Shown here: in pieces, positions 53,740 to 64,000 of the stretch
Numbering within the stretch: position 1 is the stretch's first letter
How the letters are laid out: every line of letters begins with the position of its first letter
Source of the DNA: Sclerodactyla briareus
Taxonomy: Eukaryota > Echinodermata > Holothuroidea > Dendrochirotida > Sclerodactylidae
Direction of reading: 5' to 3'
DNA: 64,000 bases
Assembly: GCA_026419785.1 (NCBI GenBank)
Contig: JAODTK010002555.1
Coordinates: 434,001 to 498,000, forward strand
Made by a program: the position numbers and the translations under genes
The notes under the pieces: model-generated
Database searches by the model: none
What the model saw: only the letters and a program-made list of their open reading frames with translations
What the model was told of the DNA's origin: nothing

Positions 53740-54553
53740 GACTGGAATGACCTTGACCTGATACAAAAACAATAGGCGTTAATCTTAATATGTGTACAAT
53801 CCGACACTTAATTTGAAACTTAATAGATACTTGCATTCATTGGATATCATTGCGAGTCAGAGGGTCAAATGCCAAATTATCACATTTCAGTGTTTTGCTG
53901 TCTTGACCTAATTCCACATTTTCATTGAGATAGCTTGTGATAAGAGTATTCGTAGTTGTATTTAGTGTAATTGATTTTTGATTGTCTACAACAAGACGAT
54001 TCTGCCATCCAAAAAAACATGCAAAATCACAAGGTTCAAAAGGTCAAATGAGGTCACATGTGGTCAAAAAGTCAAAATGAGGTAAAAGTCCGGTCACCAG
54101 ATGTATTTCACCCTGAACGAACGGAATTTTCCATTACACCAGTCCTCCAAAATGTTTCATTGCGAGATATATGACCAGATTACTTTATGGGACCTCGAAT
54201 GCGTTGAACCCCCCGACACCAAAAACAATGTGGATAATCCCACCATAACAAGATAACCACATAACCCAATTTGAACTGATAGTACTCGCCTAGGTAGATA
54301 TCGTGCTGACAGACTTTTACCTTGAACTTTGCCCTCTGTGACCTGGAATGAATTCGAACGGGCACCCAAAACAATAGGGGTCATCCTCCTTATTTGAAAC
54401 CCCAATACCTAAATTTGGACTTGATACAGTTTGCGTACGTTAGATATCGTGCTGACAAGGTGGTTGTCAACACCACACACACACACAAGACAAACACACA
54501 ATACGCACGGTTGGCAGACGCATAGATTCCTTGGGACTCCCGGCCAAGGAATC
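53740..54553 (+). repeat. TGACCT-family repeat ending in (AC)n and a stem-loop
   Basis: ATGACCTTGACCTGATACAA (53749), GGTCAAATGAGGTCACATGT (about 54041) and CTGTGACCTGGAATGAATTC with CCCAAAACAATAGGGGTCAT (54366) mark units. AGATATCGTGCTGACA occurs at 54297 and 54443. An AC-rich tract (54471-54500) is followed by a hairpin with arms GATTCCTTGG and CCAAGGAATC (54525-54553) and then CAAAAAC. Confidence 0.75.
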
Positions 54554-57500
54554 AAAAACTAGGGTTTTCGTAAGGCCAACGTAGGCTTGTAAATCAATAA
54601 GAGTTCGCAGTTGGAACTGCGGTTGAGGGGGATGGAATCGGTCTAACTTCTATAGTCTGCAAGCACAATGTCAACCGCTTCTTCCCGGTGGTGGAGGGGG
54701 TAATAACTAACAAAAAGAAAGCGAAAAGTTGAAAACTTCTTCCCCGTCTCCCTTTCTATTATACTCTCGTCTGCTGAGAGATTACTATCGATTTGTCGTA
54801 ATTATTCAACTAGTCCGAGAAACACAAAAATGTATTATTTTGAAACATCATATAATATGCCAGCTACATGTAGGTTAAGGACATGTGGGATGCCTGCCAC
54901 CCCTCCTATAGACCCGAAGTGATGAGGGCCTATGTGTCCATTTTTGGTTGCATCAACAACTTCGGAGAACCACAAAAACATATCGCGCGACCCGTACATG
55001 TTGTGTCTACTAGGTATACCTACATGTATAGTGAGCAAGCACGATGTTATATATAATTTTTTGTGTTGGGGCAGAACTAAATTAGGAGATATGCACTAAG
55101 TGTCGAGAAGAGTCATTGCGGGTGTCCACACTCTTGAAAATGTTGTGTAGAATTGACCACAACCACTAGGTAAATAGCACATTTAACCAGGTGTTGTGTA
55201 GGAAATAACACAACCTTGTGTGGAGGGTGGTGTGAAAAATTCACACAATTTTGCAGATTCTACACAATGCTAGTGTTATTTCTTATCAACAACACGAGGG
55301 GGATAAAGCATGTATCTAGGCCGAGGTAGTTATGTAGGCGTATATAATGTAGTAAGCGTCATGTGCAAATTTCTGTTTCGACTAGTTTCCTCTAACCGTT
55401 ACACTATATGACTCAAAATACCCACAGTCATTCTATCCGACCCTTTCACAAGCGTTCGGTGGCTATCTAAAACGCTACAAAAAGTTTCCCAAGGTGCCCG
55501 ATTGCCTTTTTTGCTTCCTTGGCGAAGTCCCAAAAGGATTAGAATCTTCTGTGCGCGCGAGTGTGTGTGTGTGGTTTCCCACAAAATTAAAGAACGTAAC
55601 GTAAGAGCATTGGGTGGTAGGTAGGGTTCCCATGGATAGTGAAGAGACCTTTTTGGTATCAATTGAGGTCGTGCGAGGTCGGAGGGGTCAATCTTCAAAC
55701 GCGTTTTCCGCACGAGACTGGGTGAAAGGGAAGCAGATATGAAGTTGTAATTGGTTGTGTGGGTTGCATATAACGAAGAAAAGTCACTGAGAAATAATCT
55801 TCATATATCTCAACATCGAAACATTGCGGAAAGTACCCGAAAAAATGTGGTCTGTTGCTTTCCTCAGGAGTTTCCCCAACTTCCTGCCAAAAATACATTG
55901 TAGAATACTCTCTCTTCCTCTTCTGTTGCAGTGCCGATATGTCCCACTCCCACCCCCCTTCCCACAGCATGCCAATTTAGATACATCAAGATTACTGCCC
56001 CAAGACATCAGCTAAACACCCATCCTACAATAAAGGCCATCAAAATTTACCCGAGTTGTCATGACAGGCGAATAACATTTCTTCAGCACAATGAATTAAT
56101 TGAAGTGGTCAACATTTGAAAGGGGTTTATTTTCGGGAACTGGACAAAGACCGGGCTGATTGCCCAGTCTACCCACATGGTATATTGAGATCCTGGTGTG
56201 ACGATTGATTATCTGGCTACAGTTAATATTGGTTCTATTGTCTATTGGTGAGTGGTTTTGTCGGTAAGCTGAGAGGCTTTCGATGTTAACCATTGATAGG
56301 GGCGTATCATGAAACTATAATACACCACACGAATAGCTAGCAAGTAACAACATGAATAGCATCATTCTTTCCAGGAGATTGTATCATTCTTAATTACTTG
56401 TGTTGTAGGAGGCTAGGCGTATTGTATACCCTGCATGAATATGGTTAGTTTTCATGCAAATGACAAGGGGGTCGATTAGGGCATACCAAGCCATTGAAAT
56501 TTAACAGCGATCCCACTGCCACCCACTTGAATCAAAAGGTTGATTAGGAATAACTGTTCCAATATCTGCTACAAATTTCTCTTGATCCAATTACATGGAC
56601 GGTATACAGTATATAGTGCGGCTCTGGAAATTTGGAGTCCAATTATGTGACTCAAGTGTATAAATTTACATTTAGGGCATGTCATCTTATATGTCCAAGT
56701 TATCCCCTCTCTCTGTATGAGTTTTACTTTTAATACACAATTATTACCTTTTGGGGGTCAGAAAAACTTAATTACAGCTTTGAGTGTTGAGTCGCTACAG
56801 AATGGTACCTTACTGATAAACGATGCTAGTGTCCTAGTTGTGGGGCTACTGTGAATTCTTTCCAAAATGATGTGAAAACCTTATTGCTGTGTAACTTGAC
56901 ACATTTTCCCCATACATTTAGTAATGAACACAGTTTCCATTAAAGTGCTATGAAACACTTTGTATGGTGAAGTCATTTTCGATTCTTGTAAAAATACACA
57001 CGTTAGGGCTGTCTATTGAAAAGCATGGTCCCTTGTCACTCTGAAAAGAAATTAGTTGTTGGAGCTTGAATTAAGAGGTAGTTCAAACTACTATATTTTT
57101 AGATAATCTGGATTTTCTCAAGTATTGATACCCTGCATACTGGATAACTTGAGACACTTTTTGAAGAATAACATAATATATACCTGACGAAGGAAAAAGA
57201 ACACTGTCCACACATGGCTATAAGGTTCATACTTGGCATGTTAATTGGCCAAACGAAGTCATCTATATTCCTTAAAATAAGGCAGTAATTACTACGCCTT
57301 GTTGCGTTTTCGTCAAATAAAAATCGCTGGGTGATAATATGACTTCCCAATCATACATTTCCACATTTGTCCACCAAAACTGCATCAATTGACTGGTGCT
57401 ACAGAGCCTGGTAAGTGCCATTCCCAGCAATGGAACTGTACTAAGATTTCCCTTTTTTTTATTCACCCCCCCTATATCGCCCCCTAACTTACAGTCGACT

Positions 57501-58001
57501 GATATTATTTGGGCATTTGGTTGTTCCCAGACGGGAAAATAATTCACTCACTTCCAGTAAACTTTACTCAACATGGGTGTAGGACTATATGACATTCATA
57601 AAGCTACGCGAGAGGTCAAGTTACTGAAGCTAGTACATTATTATCCGATGCACCCATGCTATAACCTATGGTTTCAACTGCGCCACGGTAGGGATCGATT
57701 TATAACCACACCCACCAATTTAGCCTAGCGTCTTGAAACACCTAAGGCCATGCAACAAGCCTTTGGAGACATTTAACATGTACATATTGCCTCATTAGGT
57801 TTGACCTTGGAATTTTTTCAAATTCGAAGTAATTAACCGGGGAACGCTCTCCATACACAATTCAGTTTCTAACGCTATAGGCTTGCTACCTTTCTCAACG
57901 CTATGCTGTAACTGTCCTACGTTCTCGGCATCGCCGACAAACTGTTCAGTAAAGATTGCAGGCGATTTCTTGTCATCATATCAGAGCTCACAGGGTCTAT
58001 A
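54554..58001. other. No confirmed gene
   Basis: Inverted repeat TTGTGTAGAAT (55142) / ATTCTACACAAT (55257) with several TTGTGT/ACACAA phrases between, a possible small hairpin element. GT microsatellite at 55560-55572. Minus frames at 55399-55713, 55695-55970 and 57272-57547 are not convincing. Confidence 0.3.
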
Positions 58002-58319
58002 ATGAGTTCTCCAATCTGGAAAATCGACTATCATAAACCGATCGGTACTGGAGATAACGAGGAATATTTTCCAGCCGACGAGCACATCGGTCGGTTGGTT
58101 ACCACGGACGGCTTTCGATTGATCCTGGCCTTTCCGAATAACCGCGGAGGCACAAGTAACTACGATTACCCGGTTTCCCTTGTGAGCCCCAGGACCGTCT
58201 GGAAAATTTCGTCTGTTTCGAACTTAAGCTGTCCCATCGACCTGGAAACGGGCCCAGAAACGAAAGCCCTTTGTGTCATGACACGGGCTCCACACATATT
58301 GGTTTCATTTGCGTCCTAA
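58002..58319 (+). CDS. Hypothetical 105-codon frame
   Basis: It starts MSSPIWKIDYHKPIGTGDNE. It is open on both strands with moderate GC and protein-like composition, but no family is recognised. The opposite strand continues from the Myb/SANT-like fragment next to it, so the real coding strand may be minus. Confidence 0.2.
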   Translation: MSSPIWKIDYHKPIGTGDNEEYFPADEHIGRLVTTDGFRLILAFPNNRGGTSNYDYPVSLVSPRTVWKISSVSNLSCPIDLETGPETKALCVMTRAPHILVSFAS

Positions 58320-58790
58320 ATTTTTTTGGCGTCATTTCCGTCTCTTTTCCGCCCTGTCGCGTAGGCTGTCATTTTGAGGTCGTAGTACTGCTGTGTCCGC
58401 GCAGTCAACTGACTTGCTTGGTTTTGGTTGCCGTTCTGATTGAACTTGTGCAGCTTCGATTCCCGCCAAGAGTTCTTTCATCTGTCCGGCCTTGTTCCGT
58501 GCCTGTCAATGAAGGTCTTCCGCTGCCAGGCGAACCTGTACGTTAACCTATAGCGTTCTTTGAGAGATCCAATAGCCTGGACTCCAGCATTCCTTGCCGG
58601 TTACATTATCTTGAGTTGTGCACCAATCGCGTTGCTCGATCCATCCCTCGTGTTCGGCTTCGCCCAATCACGAATGTCTTTCCAAACATCTTCCCGAGCG
58701 GAGAATCGTGGAGGGGCGCTCTTCGCTTTCCTTCTGCAACGGGGTCTGCCTTCTTCAGCCATGGTCGTTTGATGGAGGGCCGGACCGTAC
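58320..58790 (-). pseudogene. Myb/SANT-like domain gene fragment, decayed
   Basis: The minus strand starts MAEEGRPRCRRKAKSAPPRF, SAREDVWKDI, and after frame changes reads LKERYRLTYRFAWQRKTF and GQMKELLAGIEAAQVQSERQ. A basic start, an aromatic first helix and an acidic/glutamine-rich linker fit the Myb_DNA-bind type proteins of DNA transposons or their domesticated relatives. The helices are incomplete and the frame is broken. Low to moderate confidence. Confidence 0.35.
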
Positions 58791-58899
58791 ATAACGACTG
58801 CAAATCTTCTTATGTGAGACACTGAGGAAAAACGAAAAATAAAACCAAAAAAACGTCAGCTTGGATTATTAGAAGCCATTAAACCGATTTGATTTTGCC

Positions 58900-58907
58900 T
58901 TGAATAC
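58900..58907 (+). repeat. Left target-site duplication of hAT element
   Basis: TTGAATAC, identical to 61002-61009. Confidence 0.93.
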
Positions 58908-61001
58908 CAGTGCTGGGGACTCGAGTCGTGACTCGGACTCGAGTCCCTATTTCCAAGAACTCGGACTCGGGACTGGAAGTTCAATGACTCGGACTCGGAC
59001 GTTCGACCAAAGGTAACACGATGACTTCGTCCGAGTCCTGTCCGAGTCCTCTAATTATTCGAGGACATAACTTGATCTTACGATCGTACACGACAACCAA
59101 AATAATCACGCACAACGCTCCGCCGAAAAGTAACATAAACTTCTCCCACGTATTTCCGACTGTCCGTGTCTAAACCCCAGGAGGGAAATTACAACCATTC
59201 TCATATGCTCGCATGTTAGACGGTCACATAACCAATGACGAATAACGATACATGTGAACGAAATAGCATATATTGCCGCGAAAGGTTACTAGTAGTAAAA
59301 TGCCTCAAATTGTTTTGCATCATAAATCAACCTGGAAAATATACCCATAAAAACTTTGAAACGAATCAAATAAACGTGATACTACTACGAAACGTCACAG
59401 CATTATGCCTGGTTATAATGATACCTAACACAAATATTAACACAACCTGGAAATACACAATTCTGCAGAATTACGATTGTATTGGGGCATTTTATACCTA
59501 GCTTTCATTTAATGTGTTTCCAGTATGATGTTAGGAAACTTTCTTAACCATGTGCGTTTCATAATTAATATCCTCGCAACACTTCTGTGTTCTGGGATCT
59601 TATGGTTTTGGGGGGTGTAGGCCGCCGTCCCTCCGCCCCGGAAACTTTAGGCCGTTGCGCAACAACTCTTCAAACGCTTCATCCGATTGACCTAAAACTC
59701 TGTACCAACAGGTCCGCCCTATTTTGGATGCTCGAAGACTTCGCAAGTGGGGCATCACTCATTTCCCTTCTTCCCTCTATTTTGTGGGTTTACACGAAAC
59801 AATGAGTTTTTATCCGATTTTTGACACGAAACTTGGTGGGTGGAGAAACAATTGGTCTCGAAACATTACGGTGATTTCAAAGTCACCGGAGGTCACATTT
59901 GTGTTATTTTTTCGCGATTTCGAACTTGATCGGATTTGAACAAACTATGATGGGGACTGTTTTAGTCCAAACAATATGAAGGGATTTCAAGGTCACCGGG
60001 GGGGACCAAATTTGCAATCAATCATCGCGATTTCTCTAACCTTGTTGTCTTCAGGAATGTGGACTACAGTTGGACCTGAACACGGTAGAGTATTACAAAG
60101 TCACTGGAGGTTCAAATGGACATAATTTAATGTGCTTCCCCTAAAACCGAGTTCCACAAAGGCTGTTTTTCTTCTGCGGATATCAAGTAGGCGGTTTACC
60201 CGCTAGCACATTTCTAGTTTGATATCGTAACTGGCAGAGGGTAATCTTCCACGTTTCCGCATACATAGGTCAATTTCATGTGAATATATCAACAGGGTAG
60301 TTACCGACAGGGGAGAATTCTCTGTGTTTAGGGGGGTGTAATTGCTTTTGCCCTGCGAACATTTACTTACTTCACTTTCTTACTCTGCGGATTCACTGAA
60401 AAAAATATTTCTAGAATCGATGTACAGACTCTAGAGCCCAAAAGACCTAACTATGATGCCATATCCGATTGGGATATCAGATATGTTGAGTCACATTTTC
60501 CTCTACAGCGCTTTGGACAAAGCTAGGTGCGCATATCAAAATTAGACTGTCGAGCAGGTGTTTCCTCAAGTCATTGTATCCGAGGACGTCAACATACAAC
60601 TATTGCGGCAGTTTGCCGATTGAAAAGCTACAGCAAAGAGTATATACCAAAGTAGGGGCTGGCATAGCTAAGATGAGCTCGTCATTTTTGCCCTTCGCAG
60701 CAGGGTAAAATCATAGACCTCTGATATTTGGCAGCTGTCAAGAGGTAGAGCTAGCCCAGTCCTCTATTTTAAAGTTCTGTGTAGTAGTACAGTCCATGCA
60801 TTTGTGATTAGTTAGTCGCAGCATTTATACCTTGCCTGGTATGCAAGCAATTTACAACGGGTGGGATAGGTTATACCTCAAATTGTAAATTGCACAGGTC
60901 AAATTGCAAAAGGACTCGGGACTCGGGACACTGTGAGTCGGAGCGGAATCGGAAAGCAATGACTCGGGGACTCGGAATGAGAGGAATCGACTCCAGCACT
61001 G
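58908..61001. mobile_element. Non-autonomous hAT-type DNA transposon, complete ends
   Basis: The left end CAGTGCTGGGGACTCGAGTC is mirrored at the right (ends CGACTCCAGCACTG at 61001; inverted CAGTGCTGGAGTCG). An exact 8-bp target duplication flanks it, as hAT transposases make. The sub-terminal regions on both sides are dense in ACTCGG/GACTCGGG repeats (58921-59050 and 60912-60980), the usual binding sites for the transposase. No BED zinc finger or hAT transposase frame is found in the 2.1 kb, so it would move only with help from a full copy. The interior at 59830-60130 contains TTGGTGGGTGGA and TCAAGGTCACCGG phrases like other repeats here. Confidence 0.9.
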
Positions 61002-61009
61002 TTGAATAC
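61002..61009 (+). repeat. Right target-site duplication of hAT element
   Basis: TTGAATAC, identical to 58900-58907. Confidence 0.93.
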
Positions 61010-62244
61010 ATCCATGAAAGCAACAACTGTACACTTATTGGAACTATAGAAAAATCCATACATAATTGTCGACCCGTGGTGGTCTGGTGCTACCTAGTTT
61101 TATACGGCACGGTCTAGCAGTTTCTCCGGGATTTGGGTTGTTTTAGGGATCATTGCCATGCATGAAACGTTCGCCCATACGTTCTTATGTAAAGTTTCCT
61201 CAATGAGATATCGTCTTGTCGAGGGTTAGGCAATCAACTCTTGAGTAGTTGGTAGCAGGTCTAGTTGAATGATAAAGTAGCCGATTGAAAACGGTAAAAG
61301 AAGGGCCAAAAACGTCATCAATTAGCGGTCTGAGAGATGCTTCATTATAAAAGGAAGTTCCTAGGTATGATTTCGATGGAGCTGAGGCGAATTCGTGGAG
61401 ATTCGTTCCAGCATTGTCAGTTGTTCGTGGCTTCGATGAACTTTTTTCTTATTTCTTCGATTATTTTTTTTCTATATACCACTATATGGGTCGTCGTCTC
61501 AAGCTTTTCTAGCAAGTTATGCCGCTTGGAATGCATCAGGAGATTATCATGGCAATATCATTTCACAATAAACTGCTATCAAATTTACAATAAAGTTATT
61601 TGAACTCATTTCTTTCTAGAATGTATGAGGGGATTCTAAACCGCGCCAGGACTGTGATCCGCTATATATGCCTTAAATGGTATTAATGTCAACAACGAAA
61701 TTCCGTGGATCAGCCTACTTTTATATTCATCCTTATCTTATTTGACAAGATAGGCCTTACGACTATGTGACGAGTGCGTTTACCAGTCATCGCCACCTTC
61801 GACTGAAAATGATGGTGGGGACCAACCAATCATCGCTCGCAAAGCTTCGCTTTAGCTCAAACCTGGGGACGCCACCGAATGTCACGTGATCGCTGACCTC
61901 CTCAACTATATTATATTCTTCCATTTAATACACCACGAGTCCCCTGATAGAATTCAATAAACTCGATGTAGGTAAATCTGATGTTGTGATTGGAAAGAGT
62001 ACACAGCACGGAAAAACACAATGGCCTTTGACACTATGAAATTGGACGCTTTTCGCGATATGGCGGTGATTATAAGTTGCCCAGATCTCTGCAGACTACA
62101 GTTGTCAGGTCTCCTGATGAGTATCGGGGTCACGAAAACCGGTCATCTCCACACACAAAGCTCATAATGGCCTACATTTGGGCAACCTTTATCATTGCAG
62201 ACACGTCGAAGGTGGTGAAGGAATTGCACTGACAAGAGAAGGGG
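61010..62244. other. No confirmed gene
   Basis: An 88-codon plus frame at 61337-61603 has a hydrophobic run (NFFLISSIIFFLYTTIWVVV) that would span a membrane, but no family is recognised and the start is arbitrary. Confidence 0.25.
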
Positions 62245-62941
62245 AAACACAGGAGGAGACAGGCGATCGCCCCAAAAAGGTCTCGTCCCGGGTGGCGCGA
62301 TCGGGGGGTTCCTATTATTCACGCACCTGATACAACTACACCACTATACACAACAAACTAGTTCATGCAGACCATCTCATATCAAACAAACATCAACATT
62401 ATTTTTACATAGAACACATAAAAATTCTAAAATAAAAGACCAGTAAGGTTTGACTCTTAGTACAAAAGTCCCGTAATTGCTTTTTCTTCTTGTGCCCCCC
62501 TCCCCCACTCTCTCCATAACATACCCAAATTTGTAATAAAGTTTATCACTCAGTCAACTCACTTCTTTGACCCAAAATCCCAACTTGAAAAGGTTCTAAA
62601 TCTTTCCCTTAGCAAGCACGGGCGTCTGGTGCCGTTTGGAAATCATTTCTTCATTATTCATGACTTTCATTTTACAAGCAGCCAGGACTGCCACCCCCCC
62701 CCCCACTGCCAGGCAGCAAAACCTGCCCCGCATCCCCCACACACCCAACAAACTATCCCCAGCAGAAGTCCAAGATTCACCAAAATATATCTTTAGAAAC
62801 TCAACATTTTTCGCCAGTCCCCAGGCAAGAAGAAGAGGGGAACAAATGCTGACGTATTTTTTAATGTATAATCAACCTAATCAAAATTGTTGGGTAAGAG
62901 AGGGTTTGCTTGTGGGCAGCTTTTTTTAACAGCCACAATTG

Positions 62942-63310
62942 TCACAGGAGTATGGTTTACTCGATCCTCGATGTTACTCGATCCTCGGTTGCTTTATTCT
63001 AAAAAGAAGCTATTATATGATGGGGATTCAATAAAGTCATGAAACATCAAAACACAGCAGATTCGAAAAATGTTAACGGACAATACCCATGAGTTTGGCG
63101 AAATTCTTAACAAGTTAGAAAATTGGAATAAATCCTGCAAATTAGGCACATACAATGAGCTTCGAACAGCAGTAAGAAGTGTCACAGGAGCTATGGTCAC
63201 TCGTTCCTCAGTGTTGCTTTATTCTAACAGAAGCTATTATATGATGGAATTCAAATTCCTGAACATCAAAGCAATCGGACCACCAGAAAATGTTAACGAG
63301 GAACTATACC
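62942..63310 (+). repeat. Direct duplication, ~240 bp apart
   Basis: GTCACAGGAGTATGGTTTAC (62942) and GTCACAGGAGCTATGGTCAC (63181). Both run through GCTTTATTCTAA, AGAAGCTATTATATGATGG and AAAATGTTAACGGA/AAAATGTTAACGAGG. Confidence 0.85.
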
Positions 63311-63852
63311 TACGGATCAAAGGTGGATCACATCTACAAGTTTTGTGGAAATCCAACGAACTCTCAAAAATTGCATAAAATATATGCACAAATTTAGACA
63401 CAATTAATGACCAGTGAACCGCAACTTCACTTTCAAATTTTCTCGGGAACCATGGTAGGCAATCCACATCCACCAAGTTTCGTGAAAATCCGACAGAAAC
63501 TGAAAAATTCGCATAAATTATGCAAATTAGACCACTTAATTGCATAGTAGGGCGGAAAATCTAATCAGTTAATCTTCAATGTCATCCAGGTCTACATGCC
63601 AAAACTCAGCACTGTCGCACCATACGGGTATGCGTATCTGCTTACGAGCTTCAACAATAAAATTACATTAGAAACTAACATAATTACCCAACTTAATTAA
63701 TTGAATTTTGCTGCCCAAAATCTAATTCAGATTGTGTACACCAACCCGTGGGTACACACAAAGTTTCGTCATAATCGCACTCAAGGTTTTTGTGAGAAAT
63801 CTGCAAAAGGGAAAGTGTGACACAAACAACACACGCATAATTGACCACTAAG

Positions 63853-63880
63853 TCTCTTGCCTGAATCTATTCAGGCGAGA
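63853..63880. repeat. Stem-loop at repeat 3' end
   Basis: TCTCTTGCCTGAAT / ATTCAGGCGAGA arms with a CT loop and one small bulge or mismatch, followed by CCAAAAG. Confidence 0.85.
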
Positions 63881-64000
63881 CCAAAAGCGCAGAATAGATG
63901 GGGGAATGAAAGAAAGAGAGGACCTTGGGAACCAAAAATGATGCCAAGAAAGCCCTAAAGGGTAGCAACTCGCCGCCACCACCCCCCTCCACCAGGCGCT
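63881..64000. other. No recognisable gene
   Basis: Purine-rich then C-rich sequence up to the window edge. Confidence 0.4.

Larger units (their letters stand above)
62245..63880 (+). repeat. Long copy of the 43455 repeat family, interrupted, ending in stem-loop
   Basis: It opens AGGCGATCGCC, GCGCGATCGG, AACTAGTTCATGCAG.CCATC as at 43455, is interrupted from about 62425 to 63310, then resumes with AAAGGTGGATCACATCTAC and TTTTGTGGAAATCC through AATTATGCAAATTAGACCAC. After a long 3' part it reaches an AC-rich stretch (63818-63835) and the stem-loop at 63853-63880. A poly-C run at 62693-62704 lies in the interruption. Confidence 0.75.

Overview
This window reads as nuclear DNA of an invertebrate animal. 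There is no bacterial-style gene packing and no rRNA or intact tRNA gene. Open frames are short and mostly broken, intron-type splice signals flank several conserved exons, and a large share of the sequence is decayed transposable elements and simple repeats. The mix (several LINE clades, a Penelope-like element, PIF-Harbinger and hAT DNA transposons, a Polinton polymerase fossil and a tRNA-headed SINE family) is typical of marine invertebrates. I cannot name the phylum from the sequence alone.

Layout. 1-1.96 kb is a decayed LINE on the minus strand, cut by the window edge. 4.4-5.4 kb holds two SINEs. 6.0-7.3 kb holds a two-copy duplication and ambiguous overlapping frames. 9.65-13.46 kb is a compact, unusual cluster. 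It has three units, each with a TGACGTCA (CRE-type) site, an initiator-like TCATT and a short intronless frame, two of them also with a TATA-like box. Between the units lie ~0.5 kb direct repeats. It is the best candidate for something undescribed. 13.57-14.77 kb is a LINE 3' end abutting a Polinton DNA polymerase B fragment.

17.9-26.2 kb and 41.2-48.5 kb are two diverged copies, in the same orientation, of one long segment that carries exons of an unidentified host gene on the minus strand. The conserved splice acceptors and donors of at least two exons can be seen in both copies. Different mobile elements interrupt each copy: a LINE, a TGACCT-family repeat and a Harbinger fragment in A; a Penelope fragment, (TA)n and other repeats in B. 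Copy A also carries a nearly perfect 140-bp tandem array directly upstream of one exon.

27-41 kb contains tandem arrays (including a 192-bp one), microsatellites, a double-ended terminal-inverted-repeat DNA transposon, a possible host exon at 38.5-38.7 kb and an L1/Tx1-type LINE. 48.5-58 kb is mostly unannotatable sequence with dispersed TGACCT-rich repeats. 58.9-61.0 kb is a complete non-autonomous hAT-type element with a perfect 8-bp target duplication. 62.2-63.9 kb is a long copy of another repeat family that ends in a stem-loop.

No gene in the window can be called intact and functional with confidence. Calls rest on reading translations and repeats by eye. Percent identities were not computed.
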